A stretch of 64,000 nt of DNA from Ypsolopha sequella. Its lineage: Eukaryota; Arthropoda; Insecta; Lepidoptera; Ypsolophidae. Where the stretch lies: the NCBI GenBank assembly GCA_934047225.1, contig OW204004.1, forward strand, positions 4,158,401-4,222,400, given 5' to 3'. The position numbers were made by a program, and so were the translations under genes. A model generated the notes under the pieces. The model ran no database searches, was not told the DNA's origin, and worked only from the letters and a program-made list of their open reading frames with translations. Shown one piece after another: positions 54,087 through 63,990 of this stretch (the first letter of the stretch is position 1; each line of letters starts with the position of its first letter).

Positions 54087-55083
54087 GATGTGGGATATAG
54101 AAATGGGATTTATGAGCAAAGGTATTGGGGTGACACGGCGACATATGTCCCAATTTTATGTAATCTGACATAAACTCTACGTATTTCGAGCGGAAGGGCG
54201 GGTTCGCTAGCAGCTTCTTCTCCAAATTGAGAAACCTGCGTAGCGCAATAGCGTGAGTGGAACCTAATGTCGGCGCGTTGTGCAGAAAGGGCAGTGTAAC
54301 CACATATTGACCTGATGGTTCACGAGTAGTTGTGGTGCGGAAAATGTCCTCACACTGATCCTCTAATGGGCTGGTATGCTTGTAGGTTTGGGGTTCCTCG
54401 GATTCCCAAAACCTCTCAAGACTTTTGTGAATGTCATGAGTGGAATGCTCTGAGTCCGTGTGAGAGCCGACAATGTGAACTGAGTTGACCTGATTCGTGG
54501 GTGAGGTATGTAAACTTTCGAAAGGTCCAATCAATGTAAAATCAAATATCGTGCCGAAGGCTATAGGCTTGCCAGGGCCGAGCGAAACCTTGGTTCCGTC
54601 TAACACTTGACCAAGAACGTCAGATCCTAGTATTAGATCAACCGGAGCTGGTGTGTGATATTCTCGATCAGCAAGAAGAATCGGTGGGTGACCTGTTAAC
54701 TGAGCGAGATCTGGAACCTTTTCTAACGGCAGGTACCCAGTTACGTTTTTCAATATATGGGCTGTGGCCGTGATCATAGGTGTGTCACGGTGAGTAGGTC
54801 GGCATACAATTGTGATTGATGCCTTTGAGTTTTGTGTGTGCTGATTTCCAACTCCTGCGATTTTTAGAGATGTATGTTTTAATGGTAAATTTAAAATTGT
54901 GGCCATGCGCTGAGAACAAAGAGTCAGCATACTTCCACAGTCTAACAGGGCTCGTGCTGAGTGAAATTGACCATGTACGTCTGCTATTTTAAGTGAGACG
55001 GTTGGCAACAAAATTGGTGTGTTAGTGACGTTCACTACACGTTGTGCGGAGTTACAAGAATTCTCTGTTGGAGTTGAAGTCAT
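54079..55083 (-). CDS. BEL pol: aspartic protease and start of reverse transcriptase
   Basis: The first part (about residues 25-190) has VSLKIADVHGQFHSARALLD, then CGSMLTLCSQRMATILNL and a VDLILGSDVLG flap-like motif, the retropepsin layout of BEL/Pao (catalytic Asp in ALLDCGS). The end has LPFLHNAPTLGSTHAIALRR and HKSHFYIPH, the entry of the reverse transcriptase. The last two residues and the stop codon come from the inserted long-TIR element. The frame is the same as gag's; only the TGA at 55195 separates them. The ATG at 55081 is internal to the gag-pol frame and may not be a start. Confidence 0.88.
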   Translation of the reverse strand: MTSTPTENSCNSAQRVVNVTNTPILLPTVSLKIADVHGQFHSARALLDCGSMLTLCSQRMATILNLPLKHTSLKIAGVGNQHTQNSKASITIVCRPTHRDTPMITATAHILKNVTGYLPLEKVPDLAQLTGHPPILLADREYHTPAPVDLILGSDVLGQVLDGTKVSLGPGKPIAFGTIFDFTLIGPFESLHTSPTNQVNSVHIVGSHTDSEHSTHDIHKSLERFWESEEPQTYKHTSPLEDQCEDIFRTTTTREPSGQYVVTLPFLHNAPTLGSTHAIALRRFLNLEKKLLANPPFRSKYVEFMSDYIKLGHMSPCHPNTFAHKSHFYIPHLA

Positions 55084-55191
55084 TGAGTGAAAATGAGCTG
55101 AGTGTGTATGTGATGAGTGAATGTGTGATGATTGTGCTGAGTGTGCTGAGTGCTGGTCGTCCTCGCCCTCATAGTGCTCTGTTATTGTAGG

Positions 55192-55200
55192 TAGTCATTG
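55192..55200 (-). promoter_or_regulatory. Candidate stop-codon readthrough site CAA-TGA-CTA
   Basis: In minus sense the gag frame ends CAA TGA CTA. UGA followed by CUA is an established readthrough context in other viruses and genes. The frame after it is open for 37 codons up to the ATG at 55083 and then through the protease. Without readthrough or a shift, pol has no route to expression in a one-frame BEL. Confidence 0.55.
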
Positions 55201-56763
55201 TTGCCTACCTACCCGAGACCTACTTGGCGATCGCGATTGAGTGGGCGGGTTGGGACGGGACGTGTGTGCCTGTGTTGCATGTGCCGAATGGTATTGAGGC
55301 TCATGCGCTGAGCGCTGTCTGGGCTGCTCACGTAGAGACGGAGGCAGCAAATGAGCAGATGAGCGTGTCGGAGACATGGCCCCATGGCGATGCAATGAAG
55401 TGTGGTGGTCAGACCGCCCACACTCCTTGCATGCACGTGTAGACCTGCACTCGTTCTCATAATGAGGACCCAAACAGCGTCGGCACCGGTTGCGTGAGTT
55501 CACAAAGTCCCACCGACCTTGAACCGGTTGGTTATTAAATCCTGGGCATGCGATGAGTTTGTGTCCCCTATTCCTGCAGTATGGGCATGGCATACCACCA
55601 GTAGGGGAAGAAGGTTGAGCCGAATAATTCTGTCGGCGAGTGGGTGATGGGGATGATCGGGCCGAGTAAACTGGCGCTGTCTCAAATGCCATAAATGGTT
55701 GACGAATAGGACGGGGGGAGCGATTGTCCTGCCGAGGAGCTATGGGGCGGAACTCTTGATGAGCCTGGTAGGGCTGACGTGGAGTACCTCGAGTGGGCTG
55801 AAGCAGCTTATTGAGCTGAGCGAGCCTTTCTGACGGGCCGAGCCGTGCTGAAGAAGGAGCCTCCTGTGACGCAAGGGACGATGACTCATTCTCCTTGCAG
55901 CGTGCGTGCTCTTCCAAAAACTCAATGAGGTTCTTGAGCGTGGGCAGAGTTGCACGAGATCCGTACTTCCGCTCGAAAAGAGTGCGGAGCTCGCCTTGTA
56001 GTTTTCGCACTACCATGGACACGAAAACATAGTCAGAATCCTTCATGGGCAGATCAAGATTGCGGAGAGCGCTTTGCGCTGAGATAAGCGGAATTAAGAA
56101 CGATGTGCGGATATCCGAGCGCATGTGGATGTGCGGAAGATTCATGATAATGTCCACAAATCGGTCAATGAGCACACGACGATTATCGTAACGCCTGGTG
56201 AGAATTTCCATGGCTATGGGATAATTCTCGTTGGTAGGGTAGAGGTGTTTCACCATATCATGTGCCTCACCCTTTAGGGCGCCTAACAAATAATGCAGTT
56301 TGACAGCATCCGAGACTGTAGCCATCTCACTGATAAGGCTCCTAAAAACGGCAATAAACGAGGGCCATTCTTCCACGTTCGAGTGAAACTCCGGAATTGG
56401 TATTTTTGGTAGAACACCAACGGGTGTACCTGAGCTGAGGGGTTGCGTCTTGTCCGGAAGAGCTGATTTTTCATTTAATTTTTCAAATGCCACTAGGATA
56501 GCATCATAGTTGCTAAGTGCCGACTGAAAATTTTTTGTGTAGGTTGCCTCAGTTTCGTCGGACAAATCCTCATCGTCAAGGATCTCATAATATACGTCCT
56601 CTAACTTAGTTTTAACGCTTTGTATGTTTGCGTAACGAGCGGTGAAGTCCGCCACAGAATATGTTTTTCTGTCGCCTGCCTCGACCGCCGCACCAATCTC
56701 CTTTAACAGAACTATCGCCTTTACGGCCTCACGAAACATCGCAGCTTGTGATTTCGAAGGCAT
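55195..56763 (-). CDS. BEL gag
   Basis: This 522-residue structural protein would package the element RNA. The N-terminus (MPSKSQAAMFREAVKAIVLL) leads into a DUF1759-type capsid: VADFTARYANIQSVK, PEFHSNVEEWPSFIAVFRSL, LHYLLGALKGEAHDMVKHLY, RRVLIDRFVDIIMNLPH. Near residue 395 are zinc-binding motifs: CPYCRNRGHKLIAC, then CRRCLGPHYENEC and CKECGRSDHHTSLH. The end is Ser/Arg/Pro-rich. The stop TGA at 55195-55197 is followed by CTA, and the frame stays open on into the protease. The ATG sits shortly after the leader's end and has no upstream in-frame alternative that I can see. Its halves also occur at 2433-3104 and 9461-9772. Confidence 0.92.
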   Translation of the reverse strand: MPSKSQAAMFREAVKAIVLLKEIGAAVEAGDRKTYSVADFTARYANIQSVKTKLEDVYYEILDDEDLSDETEATYTKNFQSALSNYDAILVAFEKLNEKSALPDKTQPLSSGTPVGVLPKIPIPEFHSNVEEWPSFIAVFRSLISEMATVSDAVKLHYLLGALKGEAHDMVKHLYPTNENYPIAMEILTRRYDNRRVLIDRFVDIIMNLPHIHMRSDIRTSFLIPLISAQSALRNLDLPMKDSDYVFVSMVVRKLQGELRTLFERKYGSRATLPTLKNLIEFLEEHARCKENESSSLASQEAPSSARLGPSERLAQLNKLLQPTRGTPRQPYQAHQEFRPIAPRQDNRSPRPIRQPFMAFETAPVYSARSSPSPTRRQNYSAQPSSPTGGMPCPYCRNRGHKLIACPGFNNQPVQGRWDFVNSRNRCRRCLGPHYENECRSTRACKECGRSDHHTSLHRHGAMSPTRSSAHLLPPSLREQPRQRSAHEPQYHSAHATQAHTSRPNPPTQSRSPSRSRVGRQQ

Positions 56764-57837
56764 CTTAATCTTGTTAAACTAGGTGGTTGATTACTAAGAT
56801 AAAATACGCAACGAGTTTGAGCTGAACTATAAGAGCGAACGTACAACTAAAATAATTGATGAGATAGATGAATAGAGCTGAGATACTTGCGCGGATGAAG
56901 TAACAATGACTATGTTCAAACGGAACACGGAAATAAACACGACAGAGAAAGAGAAAAAAAAAAAAAATTTTTTTTTTTTAAACAACCTGTATATGAGCTG
57001 ATACACCAACTTGGAACACCCTATATGTGTACCACAAACAACAAGAGCAGAGATGAGATGAAAAAACAAATTGTTTACTATATTTGTGCTATATATACCC
57101 GGGTAAAAAAAGCAGACAATAACACAAATAAACGGTCCGGCAATATATTACTGTAACACAAGATTACCGTAACATAAATTATCGAAAAGGGCTGATTACT
57201 TGTTTACTTTTATGTTATTTGCCTTGAAATCATGTGCCGACAATACGCGTTAGTTCGTCGTCGAAAATTCTATTTATAGAATAAAATACCTACCTACTGC
57301 TTTGAGAGCGGAAACAAACAAAGAATGTATTTACCTAGCCGAAATCGGATCTAAATGAGCGGACAATCCAATGATGCAAATCAAGCTTTGTTAATACGTA
57401 CGTAATAACGTGTGTACTTATGTACTCAACACACGTAACTTACGTATATATGTGACGTATATAAGTGCACGAAATAAAGCGAATTTATACTCGCACCAAA
57501 AAAATATCTCGCAAGATACCTACGAAAACTATCTTTGACAATGGGCAGATTTACTAAAGATATATAGTGGACTGTAACAAACAATTGGGCTGAATGGATA
57601 TAATTATATTATCTGAGCTGAATAATAATAACAAACGGGATGAAAATGAGTTTATTCTGTGCCGGGGGCATAAATGGAATGTTCTAGGCGGCGGCGGTTC
57701 TAATTACCTACCCGCTATAGGTATTCGAGACCACAAAATATTTTTTGCCGGGAAAGGGGGCAAAATATGTAACCGGGTGAAAATGGACTGTAGTAAATCG
57801 ACGGGGGCTGGTTCAGTAACGGTTCGAAGGGCCAAAA
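56764..57837 (-). other. BEL leader
   Basis: This is 1.07 kb between the 5' LTR and the gag ATG. A PBS-like TTTTGGCCCTTCGAACCG lies next to the LTR in minus sense (about 57815-57837). A long A/T palindromic stretch is at 56953-56985. The text matches the leader of the deleted element (26800-28000). The part at 57650-57837 is repeated at 39830-40017. Confidence 0.8.
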
Positions 57838-58256
57838 TGTAACCGCTGGCTACAGGAATGCAGGGCTGATGGGATTTGACACGGGAGAATTGTGGGAAAC
57901 AATGTGGGTGCACTGACCTTGTTGTTTGTCTGGATTGTTGTTTTCGATGTTTTGGGCCGACGAATGCGCTGCTTGGCGTCACTCCTTGTTGAGTTGATTG
58001 AGCTGGCGCCTGTGCAGGGATGTGCTGGATATCTTGGTTCGTGGAGTAATACACAGCACTGATATGATCACAAAATACGGTAGATACGCGAGATTGGTTG
58101 TGGCGGCGCGAATGTGTGCACACACGTATCGTTCGGTCGACGGTTGCGGCGAAACAGACAGATGGCCAGCGCCCGCGCGCGCGCCTCGAGCCGGCGCGCG
58201 GGGGGAGACTAGCCGTCCGCGCATGCGCGTGGATTCGTCACGTTGTAGCGTGAACA
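57838..58256 (-). repeat. 5' LTR of the BEL element
   Basis: 419 bp, identical by eye to 40018-40436. It is flanked outside by TCTGT and the second LINE's ORF2. Confidence 0.93.
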
Positions 58257-58261
58257 TCTGT

Positions 58262-58627
58262 TTTTTAGATGCCAGTCAGGAGCTGCTTGGTAAACTTGAA
58301 CGTTTACAAAATCTGGGAATCAGGTTTATCTATGGACTAAGAAAATATGATCATGTATCTCAGTACCGTGAACAATTAAAATAGCTTCCCATTAAACAGC
58401 TTCAGTATGTTCATATCCTCTGTTGCCTTTTCAACATTTTAAAGAGTCCCACTTCTCCTCCATACCTCCGCGATCGTTATGAGTATATTTTCCTTAGAGA
58501 CAAGCAAGTCAGGTCTCATACAGTCTCACTTTTAAAAACACCTTCTCACACTATCAGGGATAGCCCCTCCATTGGTGTATTCAAAAGGAAAATAAAAGAG
58601 CACTATCTTCGACAACCTATCGTGTAG
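58262..58627 (+). pseudogene. C-terminus of the second LINE's ORF2 (beyond the BEL block)
   Basis: It reads FLDASQELLGKLERLQNLGI, RFIYGLRKYDHVSQYREQLK, then a TAG at 58382-58384 (probably from a Trp codon), then LPIKQLQYVHILCC, the RDRYEYIF stretch and a final stop at 58625. It joins in frame with 39744. The single nonsense codon suggests the LINE was dead or dying apart from the insertion. Confidence 0.85.
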
Positions 58628-58973
58628 GTGTATGTATATATATCATTTATTGTGTATTTATTTACTGAATATGTATTGTTATATTTATTTATACTATGTA
58701 GGCATGTAAATTTTATGTAGTTTGTTATTATTTTTAACTAATTAGGTATCTACTATTAATTTAATCTTATTTCTGTATAAATATTATCGTGCACAATATG
58801 AATATCTTATTTATTTCAAATATCCTTATCACCCTTGGTTTGCTGGAAGAAATCTCATTATTGAGATAAGCACGCCATTGTACATAACTTTTATTATATA
58901 ATTTAGATTTAAGTTTTCTGTGTGCAACAAGAATAAAATATAAAAATATAAAATATTGTACTGTCTATTAAAG
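58628..58973 (+). other. 3' UTR and tail of the second LINE
   Basis: AT-rich sequence ending in AATAAAATATAAAAATATAAAATATT near 58955, followed by a short stretch before the I/LOA-like LINE resumes near 58974. No gene. Confidence 0.6.
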
Positions 58974-59694
58974 ACGTGCGTCCATCATGGGTTGGTGGGA
59001 CACGGCCAACTCAAGAATGCGCGTGTGTGGTGCCCTGTCATCGCTTTTCCACTGTCCAGCCGCCGTGAGTCTGAACGCTGCAACCGCCGCCTCCTGTTGT
59101 ATAAACAGGTGTAGCGGTGGGACGTCCAAGATGGTCTCAAGGGCCGCGGATGCCGTGGTTCGCATGCAGCTTGTGGTAAGCATGCAAGCATGCCTTTGAA
59201 ATTTTTCCAGTTCTTTCTGTACATAGCCGGCGTCCGTCCTAGGCCACCAGACGACGGCACCGTACGAGACCATTGGTCTTATCACTGCTTTGTATAGCCA
59301 TAGCATTATGTTTGGGCGTAGTCCCCATTTTTTGCCCATCATGCGTTTGCACTGCCATAGTGCTATGGTTCCCTTTTTCAGTTTGTTGTTCATGTGTTTT
59401 GTCCAATTCAACTTGTTGTCAAGTATCATTCCTAGGTATTTGACTTCAGTTGATATGGTTAGTTCAGTGCCGAAAAGTTTCGGTAGTCTCATGTTCGCCA
59501 GTTTTCTCTTATTGGTGAACAGGACTAACTCGGTTTTTTTCGGGTTCACTGTTAGTTGGTACTCTTCGCACCATTTTTCAACGACTTTGAAAGCACTCTG
59601 CATTAACTCGCAGAGTGTTCCTTCGAATTTCCCATTGATGAGAATAGCAAGGTCGTCGGCATAGCCTATCGTGTGATAGCACCTCTCGTTGAGG
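58974..59694 (-). pseudogene. Reverse transcriptase C-terminal part of the I/LOA-like LINE
   Basis: The frame reads LNERCYHTIGYADDLAILI (catalytic YADD), FKVVEKWCEEYQLTVNPKKT, KYLGMILDNKLNWTKH, YKAVIRPMVSYGAVVWWPR and ILDVPPLHLFIQQEA. It continues the frame that breaks at 63111 (DDLIRR) when the Transib and one CGTCG copy are removed. Its own end at 58974 leads on to the RNase H at 37267 once the second LINE is removed. Confidence 0.88.
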
Positions 59695-59848
59695 CGTCGC
59701 ACAGTATACGATTTGACCAATCTAGAGAGACAAAATTATATGTCGCACTTAAAGGATCTGAAATTACCTAAACTCGGAATTAGCACTTGAATTCACATTA
59801 TGTAATTATGTGGCAGCAAATAATACAATTTTTATAATACCAAAAAAT

Positions 59849-60813
59849 TTATTCTGATTTCAACAAAAAAGTTATATCAATTTTATGTTTTAAAAGGCTT
59901 TTTCGTGGCAGTTTTGTCAAAAGTGATATAAAGGGATCGGATGATACTAACAAATACTTAATTAAATCGAAATTTGTGCGGATTCGAGAAGTTTTCAAGG
60001 TGTGGCCCAGTCTTGCCTTGCGGATTTCTTTGTTTTTGGCCTCTGAAGCCTCTTCGGACATTTGTCCTATTGGAATTACACAATGTCTCATTATCTCTGC
60101 TCCGTGAACAAGTATCTTATATACTTGTAAAAAAGCCTTCAAGGCTTTAGGTTTTTTAATAAGACAAACAGCTAGGTTTCAGGATACGGGAACTATTATG
60201 ACGCTGTTCAATTCCTATGTTAGAAGTAAGTTAGAGTTCAACGCAATCGTCTGGGCTCCACATGAGGATAAATACAAGCTCATGATGGAAAAAGTCCAGC
60301 GTAAATTTGCTAGGTATTTGTATAAAAAAATATACGGGTATTATCCTTACCTATTCCCATCTATGTTCGTGGCGGGAATGGTAGGGGTAGACACCCTAGA
60401 GTTTAGACGTAAGCTGGCGCTTATAGTGCACTACTATCTGCTATTACACAACCGAGTGGACGACCCCGCTACGCTTGCGAGGTGTTCGCTGGCGGCGCCG
60501 GACCGATACGCGATGCTGCGGCGGCGCTCCTTCTTCGCGACGGGTGTGGTACGCACACAGCATGCTCGTTACGCTCCCACTTTCCATGCGTGTACACTTT
60601 TGAATGAACTGATCGCTCAGTGTCAAGAAGTAGACATTTTTTACACCACACTCGCAAAATTTGCTGCAAGTGTACGTAACTTTTTAAATTAGTTAATTAT
60701 GTAAGGATAATTATATAAGTAGAAATATATGTAATTTAATTATATTATATTATGTAGTATTGTCTTAACCTGCGAGTTGGTATAAAACTGTGAGTAGGTA
60801 TAAGGTTCTTGTG

Positions 60814-60844
<31 letters not shown>

Positions 60845-62834
60845 ATCTTATGTACCGTAGTTGGCATATTGTACCATGGGTATAAGGTGAGATATAAGTT
60901 TCGGGTTTCAGAGCAGTAGCGTTTAAATTTGTATGGGTCAATTTCATAGCCAGACGCTATGGCTGCAAGAACCGTACTGAAACGGTATAGTAGATTTTCA
61001 TTGATACGGGTGATACGAGAAGTTTCTTGGTAGTTGTGAAAAAACCTTCTTGCCGTATTCCCATCGTTGCTCGTTCCAAATCCCGGTTTCACTTTATTTA
61101 TAATCAGACCAATCTCTTTGAACTTCTTCGTGATATTATTCTTCCTCGTCTTAAAATCTTTTTTATTTTTCTCTCCCTTAACTTGCCACTCACGTATTTT
61201 GATTCGGTAAGCGATATTTAATAGGCACTCCATTGTGCGGATGTAAGCATGAAGGCTAGATATCCCAAACCGGTACATATTTTCATCAGGCTCTCTCACA
61301 GTTACTGTGGAATTCATCTCCTTGGATGTAGTTTTGCAGATAAAACATGTCTGAGTGGACTTATTTTCGGAAAGCACGTTGCATACTTTACCGTCTATCA
61401 TCGAGAGAATCAATTGGTGTTTTATAGAGATATTAACTTCTTCTATATGAACAATAGTAGGCACTAACTCCCGAATTTGTTTCTCGATATCTTCACATTC
61501 TTGTTTTATTAATGTATCTGTTTCTTTTTTGTATAAAAACTTTATAGTTCTGCAGAACCTTGGTGAAGATGGGCGTGGATTTTCCCATATGGTCTTATTG
61601 TCATCTCTGACAAGTCTTAATGGCACCATCGAAACTACAAACATATATTCATCAGTATCGTTTGAATTTTCAAATGGCTGCTTGTAAATGCTGTGGCCTG
61701 AGGAGCCGTCACATCCCCACTTGTAAATTAGTCTGTAGTTTAAGCCATTTACGTCAGGCCTCAAAACATTTCCGAGAATGTTTTCACATATTCTTTTTGC
61801 GGTATGGTTCAAAAGAGCTTGCAGCTCAATCTTGGCATACGTATCTGTTAGAGTAAATTTATCCACAGGAGGGTAGCACTGTTCTTTCACTTTTGCAACT
61901 AGATCATAGCATGGGTAAAGACGAAATCCTCTTTCTTTTGACTCATGTTGTATATTCTTATATGTCTGCACAGTAAAATCGTTAGAAATAAACAAAGCCA
62001 AAGCTTCTTCCGGGGTATAAGGCCGTTGTTCATTTTTTTCAGTTATTCTTCTACGAGCTTTTTTATACCCAGTAGCTCGTCTTGGTGAAGCTGAAGAAAC
62101 TTCCTGCATCAACCTAGCAGCATCACGTTTTCCAGTTGCTCGTACACTCAATTGTGCTGCAAAAGATAGCTGTGCATCGTCATAATCTTCCAACAAATGT
62201 TGAATTTTCCGCTTTTTGGTTTTCTTCGAACCGTGTTCAAAAGTCTTTTTTGGTCTGCCAACACTGGAACTCGGGTTTGGGGACTGCTCTCGGAACATAG
62301 TAAAAACTAATTCTTCATTCAGCCATTCTTCGTTAGCCTTCAAAAATAAGTCTAAACGTCTCTGTTTACGAAGCCATTTCAGACGAATCTTCTCGCATTC
62401 CTTTTTTAGAAACGCCTTCAAGGGCTTTTCCTGGTCTTGTAGGAGAATCAAATTAACAAATATTGACTTCACAAACATCATTACTTGGTCTAATCTGCCT
62501 TTGGGCGGGGTTGAACGCCAAAAGTCAAATAACGACTTTCGCCGAATTCGGGCACCTATAAAGAAATAAATAAGAAATTATTAGAATCGCAATAATTCGC
62601 AAAAAAATAATATATTTTTTATGAACTTTAACAATATGAGAATACGATAAGAGCTAATTCATGACGTGACTCATCTTGACTACGTACTTTAAGACTATGT
62701 AAACTTTCTTTTTAAGATTTTTTTGTAGATTTATAGAAGGTGTTTTTATGACAGTACTACTAAGTCTTCATAAACATATTAGTGGATATAAATGAAATGA
62801 CATATAAATAATTACCTCTTCTTGAGGAATCCAT
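59849..62834 (-). CDS. Transib (RAG1-like) transposase, two exons, interrupted by a LINE fragment
   Basis: Exon 1 is 62816-62834 (ATG plus 16 bases), donor GTAATT. The 260-bp intron ends TTTATAG. Exon 2 is 62555-60852, then the LINE insertion (60121-60844 plus one target copy), then 60113-59849. The spliced, uninterrupted sum is 1,995 bases, 664 residues and a stop, the normal Transib length. Core motifs: KWGCDGSSGHSIYKQ (first catalytic Asp by analogy with RAG1), MVPLRLV, LSMIDGKVCN (second Asp), TCFICKT (zinc ligands), GFGTSNDGNTARRFF, and PIGQMSEEASEAKNKEIR (Glu). No stops or frameshifts apart from the insertion. It would cut DNA at the CACA ends by a hairpin route as RAG1/Transib do. Confidence 0.9.
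60121..60844 (+). mobile_element. 5'-truncated LINE fragment with 7-bp target duplication
   Basis: ATCTTAT flanks it (60114-60120 and 60845-60851). The frame (about 60128-60692) is the reverse transcriptase C-terminus: KALGFLIRQTARFQ, FNSYVRSKLEFNAIVWAPHE, KVQRKFARYLYKKIYGYYP and LEFRRKLALIVHYYLLLHNR. A 3' UTR follows and ends in AAAT tandem repeats (60815-60844). The frame is open. It interrupts the Transib transposase near its C-terminal quarter. Confidence 0.92.
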
Positions 62835-63110
62835 CACCAAAAAGTACTTAAATTCACACAAAACTGAGAAACACATGCACAACACCGACGTTCAGATTGG
62901 CACTGACCGAGGGGACGGCTACCTGGATCCGAAACGCTAACTTCGCCCCATTGTTTTAGAGGGGACCGCGCTTCAAAAACTGGTTTTAAATACGTTATCA
63001 GTTGTAGGGTCCGTTCAAGGTTAAATTGATATTTAAAAAAACTCTGTTTTAACATTTTGATTTTAAGACTTTTGTCTCTCTAGATTAGTCAAATCGTATA
63101 TTGTGCGTCG

Positions 63111-63990
63111 GATTAGATCGTCTGCCACGATGTTCCAGAGCAGCGGTGATAGGACGCCTCCTTGTGGGCAGCCTTTAGCAACCACAGCTATGGTAGTGCC
63201 ATTCACACTTAGTTGCACAGCTCTCAGCTTAAGCATGTTGTCTATCCACCCGCGTAGTGTTGGTTCGACATCATACTTGAGAAGGGCATGGTTGATGTTT
63301 GTGAATGTAGTTTTGTCAAAGGCACCCTCGATATCGATAAAGGCGCCTAGCGTTGATTCTTTTGTATTTAGAGCGCTCTCGATTCTTTTCACTACGCTAT
63401 GCAGAGCCGACTCCGTTGATTTACCCGAACTGTAGGCGTGTTGGTTCGGGTGTAACGTTTTCTTCTTTAGAGCTCCATCTCTGATATGCCTGTCGCATAG
63501 CCTTTCGAGGGTCTTAAGAAGAAAGGATGTAAGACTGATGGGTCTGAAGGCTTTTGCTTCAGTGTAATCACTTCTACCTGGTTTGGGCAAGAAAATGACT
63601 TTGACTTCCCTCCAGTCGTACGGTATGTAGCTGTGTGCAAGACATGCTTTCAGGATGTCTGCCAGCGGCAGAGCTTAAAAGAGCGGGGAATATGCCACCC
63701 AGCCCTGCCGATTTAAAAGGAAGGAAGCTGTTGACGGCCCAGGTGGTCTTGTCAATATCGACCACAGTCCCGGCTGTTTTCCAGTCCTGCTAATTTGGTA
63801 TTCTACTTGTTGTTTCCTCCCAGTTGCATTCGTCTGAGATGCTGCAACCTGGGAAGTGCGTCTGAAGTAGTACTTCACAGGTCTCGTTGTCTGTGTTAGT
63901 ATAGGTGTTGTCTTGTTTCTTAAGCGAGCCTAGGTTGCGATCTTGGTCTTTCGATAGGACCTGGCGTACCCTGGCAGCTTCGTTGTTTGA
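63111..63990 (-). pseudogene. Reverse transcriptase N-terminal part of the I/LOA-like LINE
   Basis: The frame from 63590: AFRPISLTSFLLKTLERLCD, LHPNQHAYSSGKSTESALH, GAFIDIEGAFDKTTFTNIN (first Asp) and KGCPQGGVLSPLLWNIVADD. Upstream to 63765, text reading AVNSFLPFKSAGLGGIFPAL belongs to the same protein in another phase, with a stop near 63675, so at least one frame lesion is present. Coding text continues towards the window edge without a clear domain. Confidence 0.82.

Larger units (their letters stand above)
39745..58256 (-). mobile_element. BEL/Pao element (minus), nearly intact, with two large insertions
   Basis: The 5' LTR is 57838-58256 and the 3' LTR is 40018-40436, both 419 bp and identical by eye. 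TCTGT flanks the whole block (39740-39744 and 58257-58261). Between the LTRs run leader, gag, protease, reverse transcriptase, RNase H and integrase, interrupted by a long-TIR element (48514-54086) and a Ty3 element (40756-45829). Both insertion sizes plus target copies keep the pol frame, so gag-pol is one frame of about 1,896 codons with only two internal stops. Beyond the 3' LTR lie a second leader piece and an LTR end (39745-40017). Confidence 0.93.
37268..58973 (+). mobile_element. Jockey/CR1-type LINE (plus) split by the BEL block
   Basis: The left piece 37268-39744 carries endonuclease and reverse transcriptase. The right piece 58262-58973 carries the C-terminus, 3' UTR and an AT-rich tail (ATAAAATATAAAAATATAAA). 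The halves join in frame when 39745-58256 and one TCTGT are removed. It is 5'-truncated and lies between the reverse transcriptase and RNase H of the I/LOA-like LINE. I see no clear target duplication at its outer borders. Confidence 0.85.
59700..63105 (-). mobile_element. Transib element with 5-bp target duplication
   Basis: The ends are CACAGTATACGATTTGACC (59700) and, inverted, CACAATATACGATTTGACT (63105); about 36 bp of terminal inverted repeat has only a few mismatches. CGTCG lies on both sides (59695-59699 and 63106-63110). CACA ends, a 5-bp GC-rich duplication and a RAG1-like transposase define Transib. Removing it restores the LINE reverse transcriptase frame. A 724-bp LINE fragment is nested inside. 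Confidence 0.94.

Noticed and set aside
39745..58256. Endogenous retrovirus with an envelope gene
   Set aside because: No third open frame with signal peptide or membrane segments lies between integrase and LTR in the BEL or Ty3 elements; these are retrotransposons.
60815..60844. AAAT microsatellite as an independent repeat
   Set aside because: It is the 3' tail of the LINE fragment ending at the ATCTTAT duplication.
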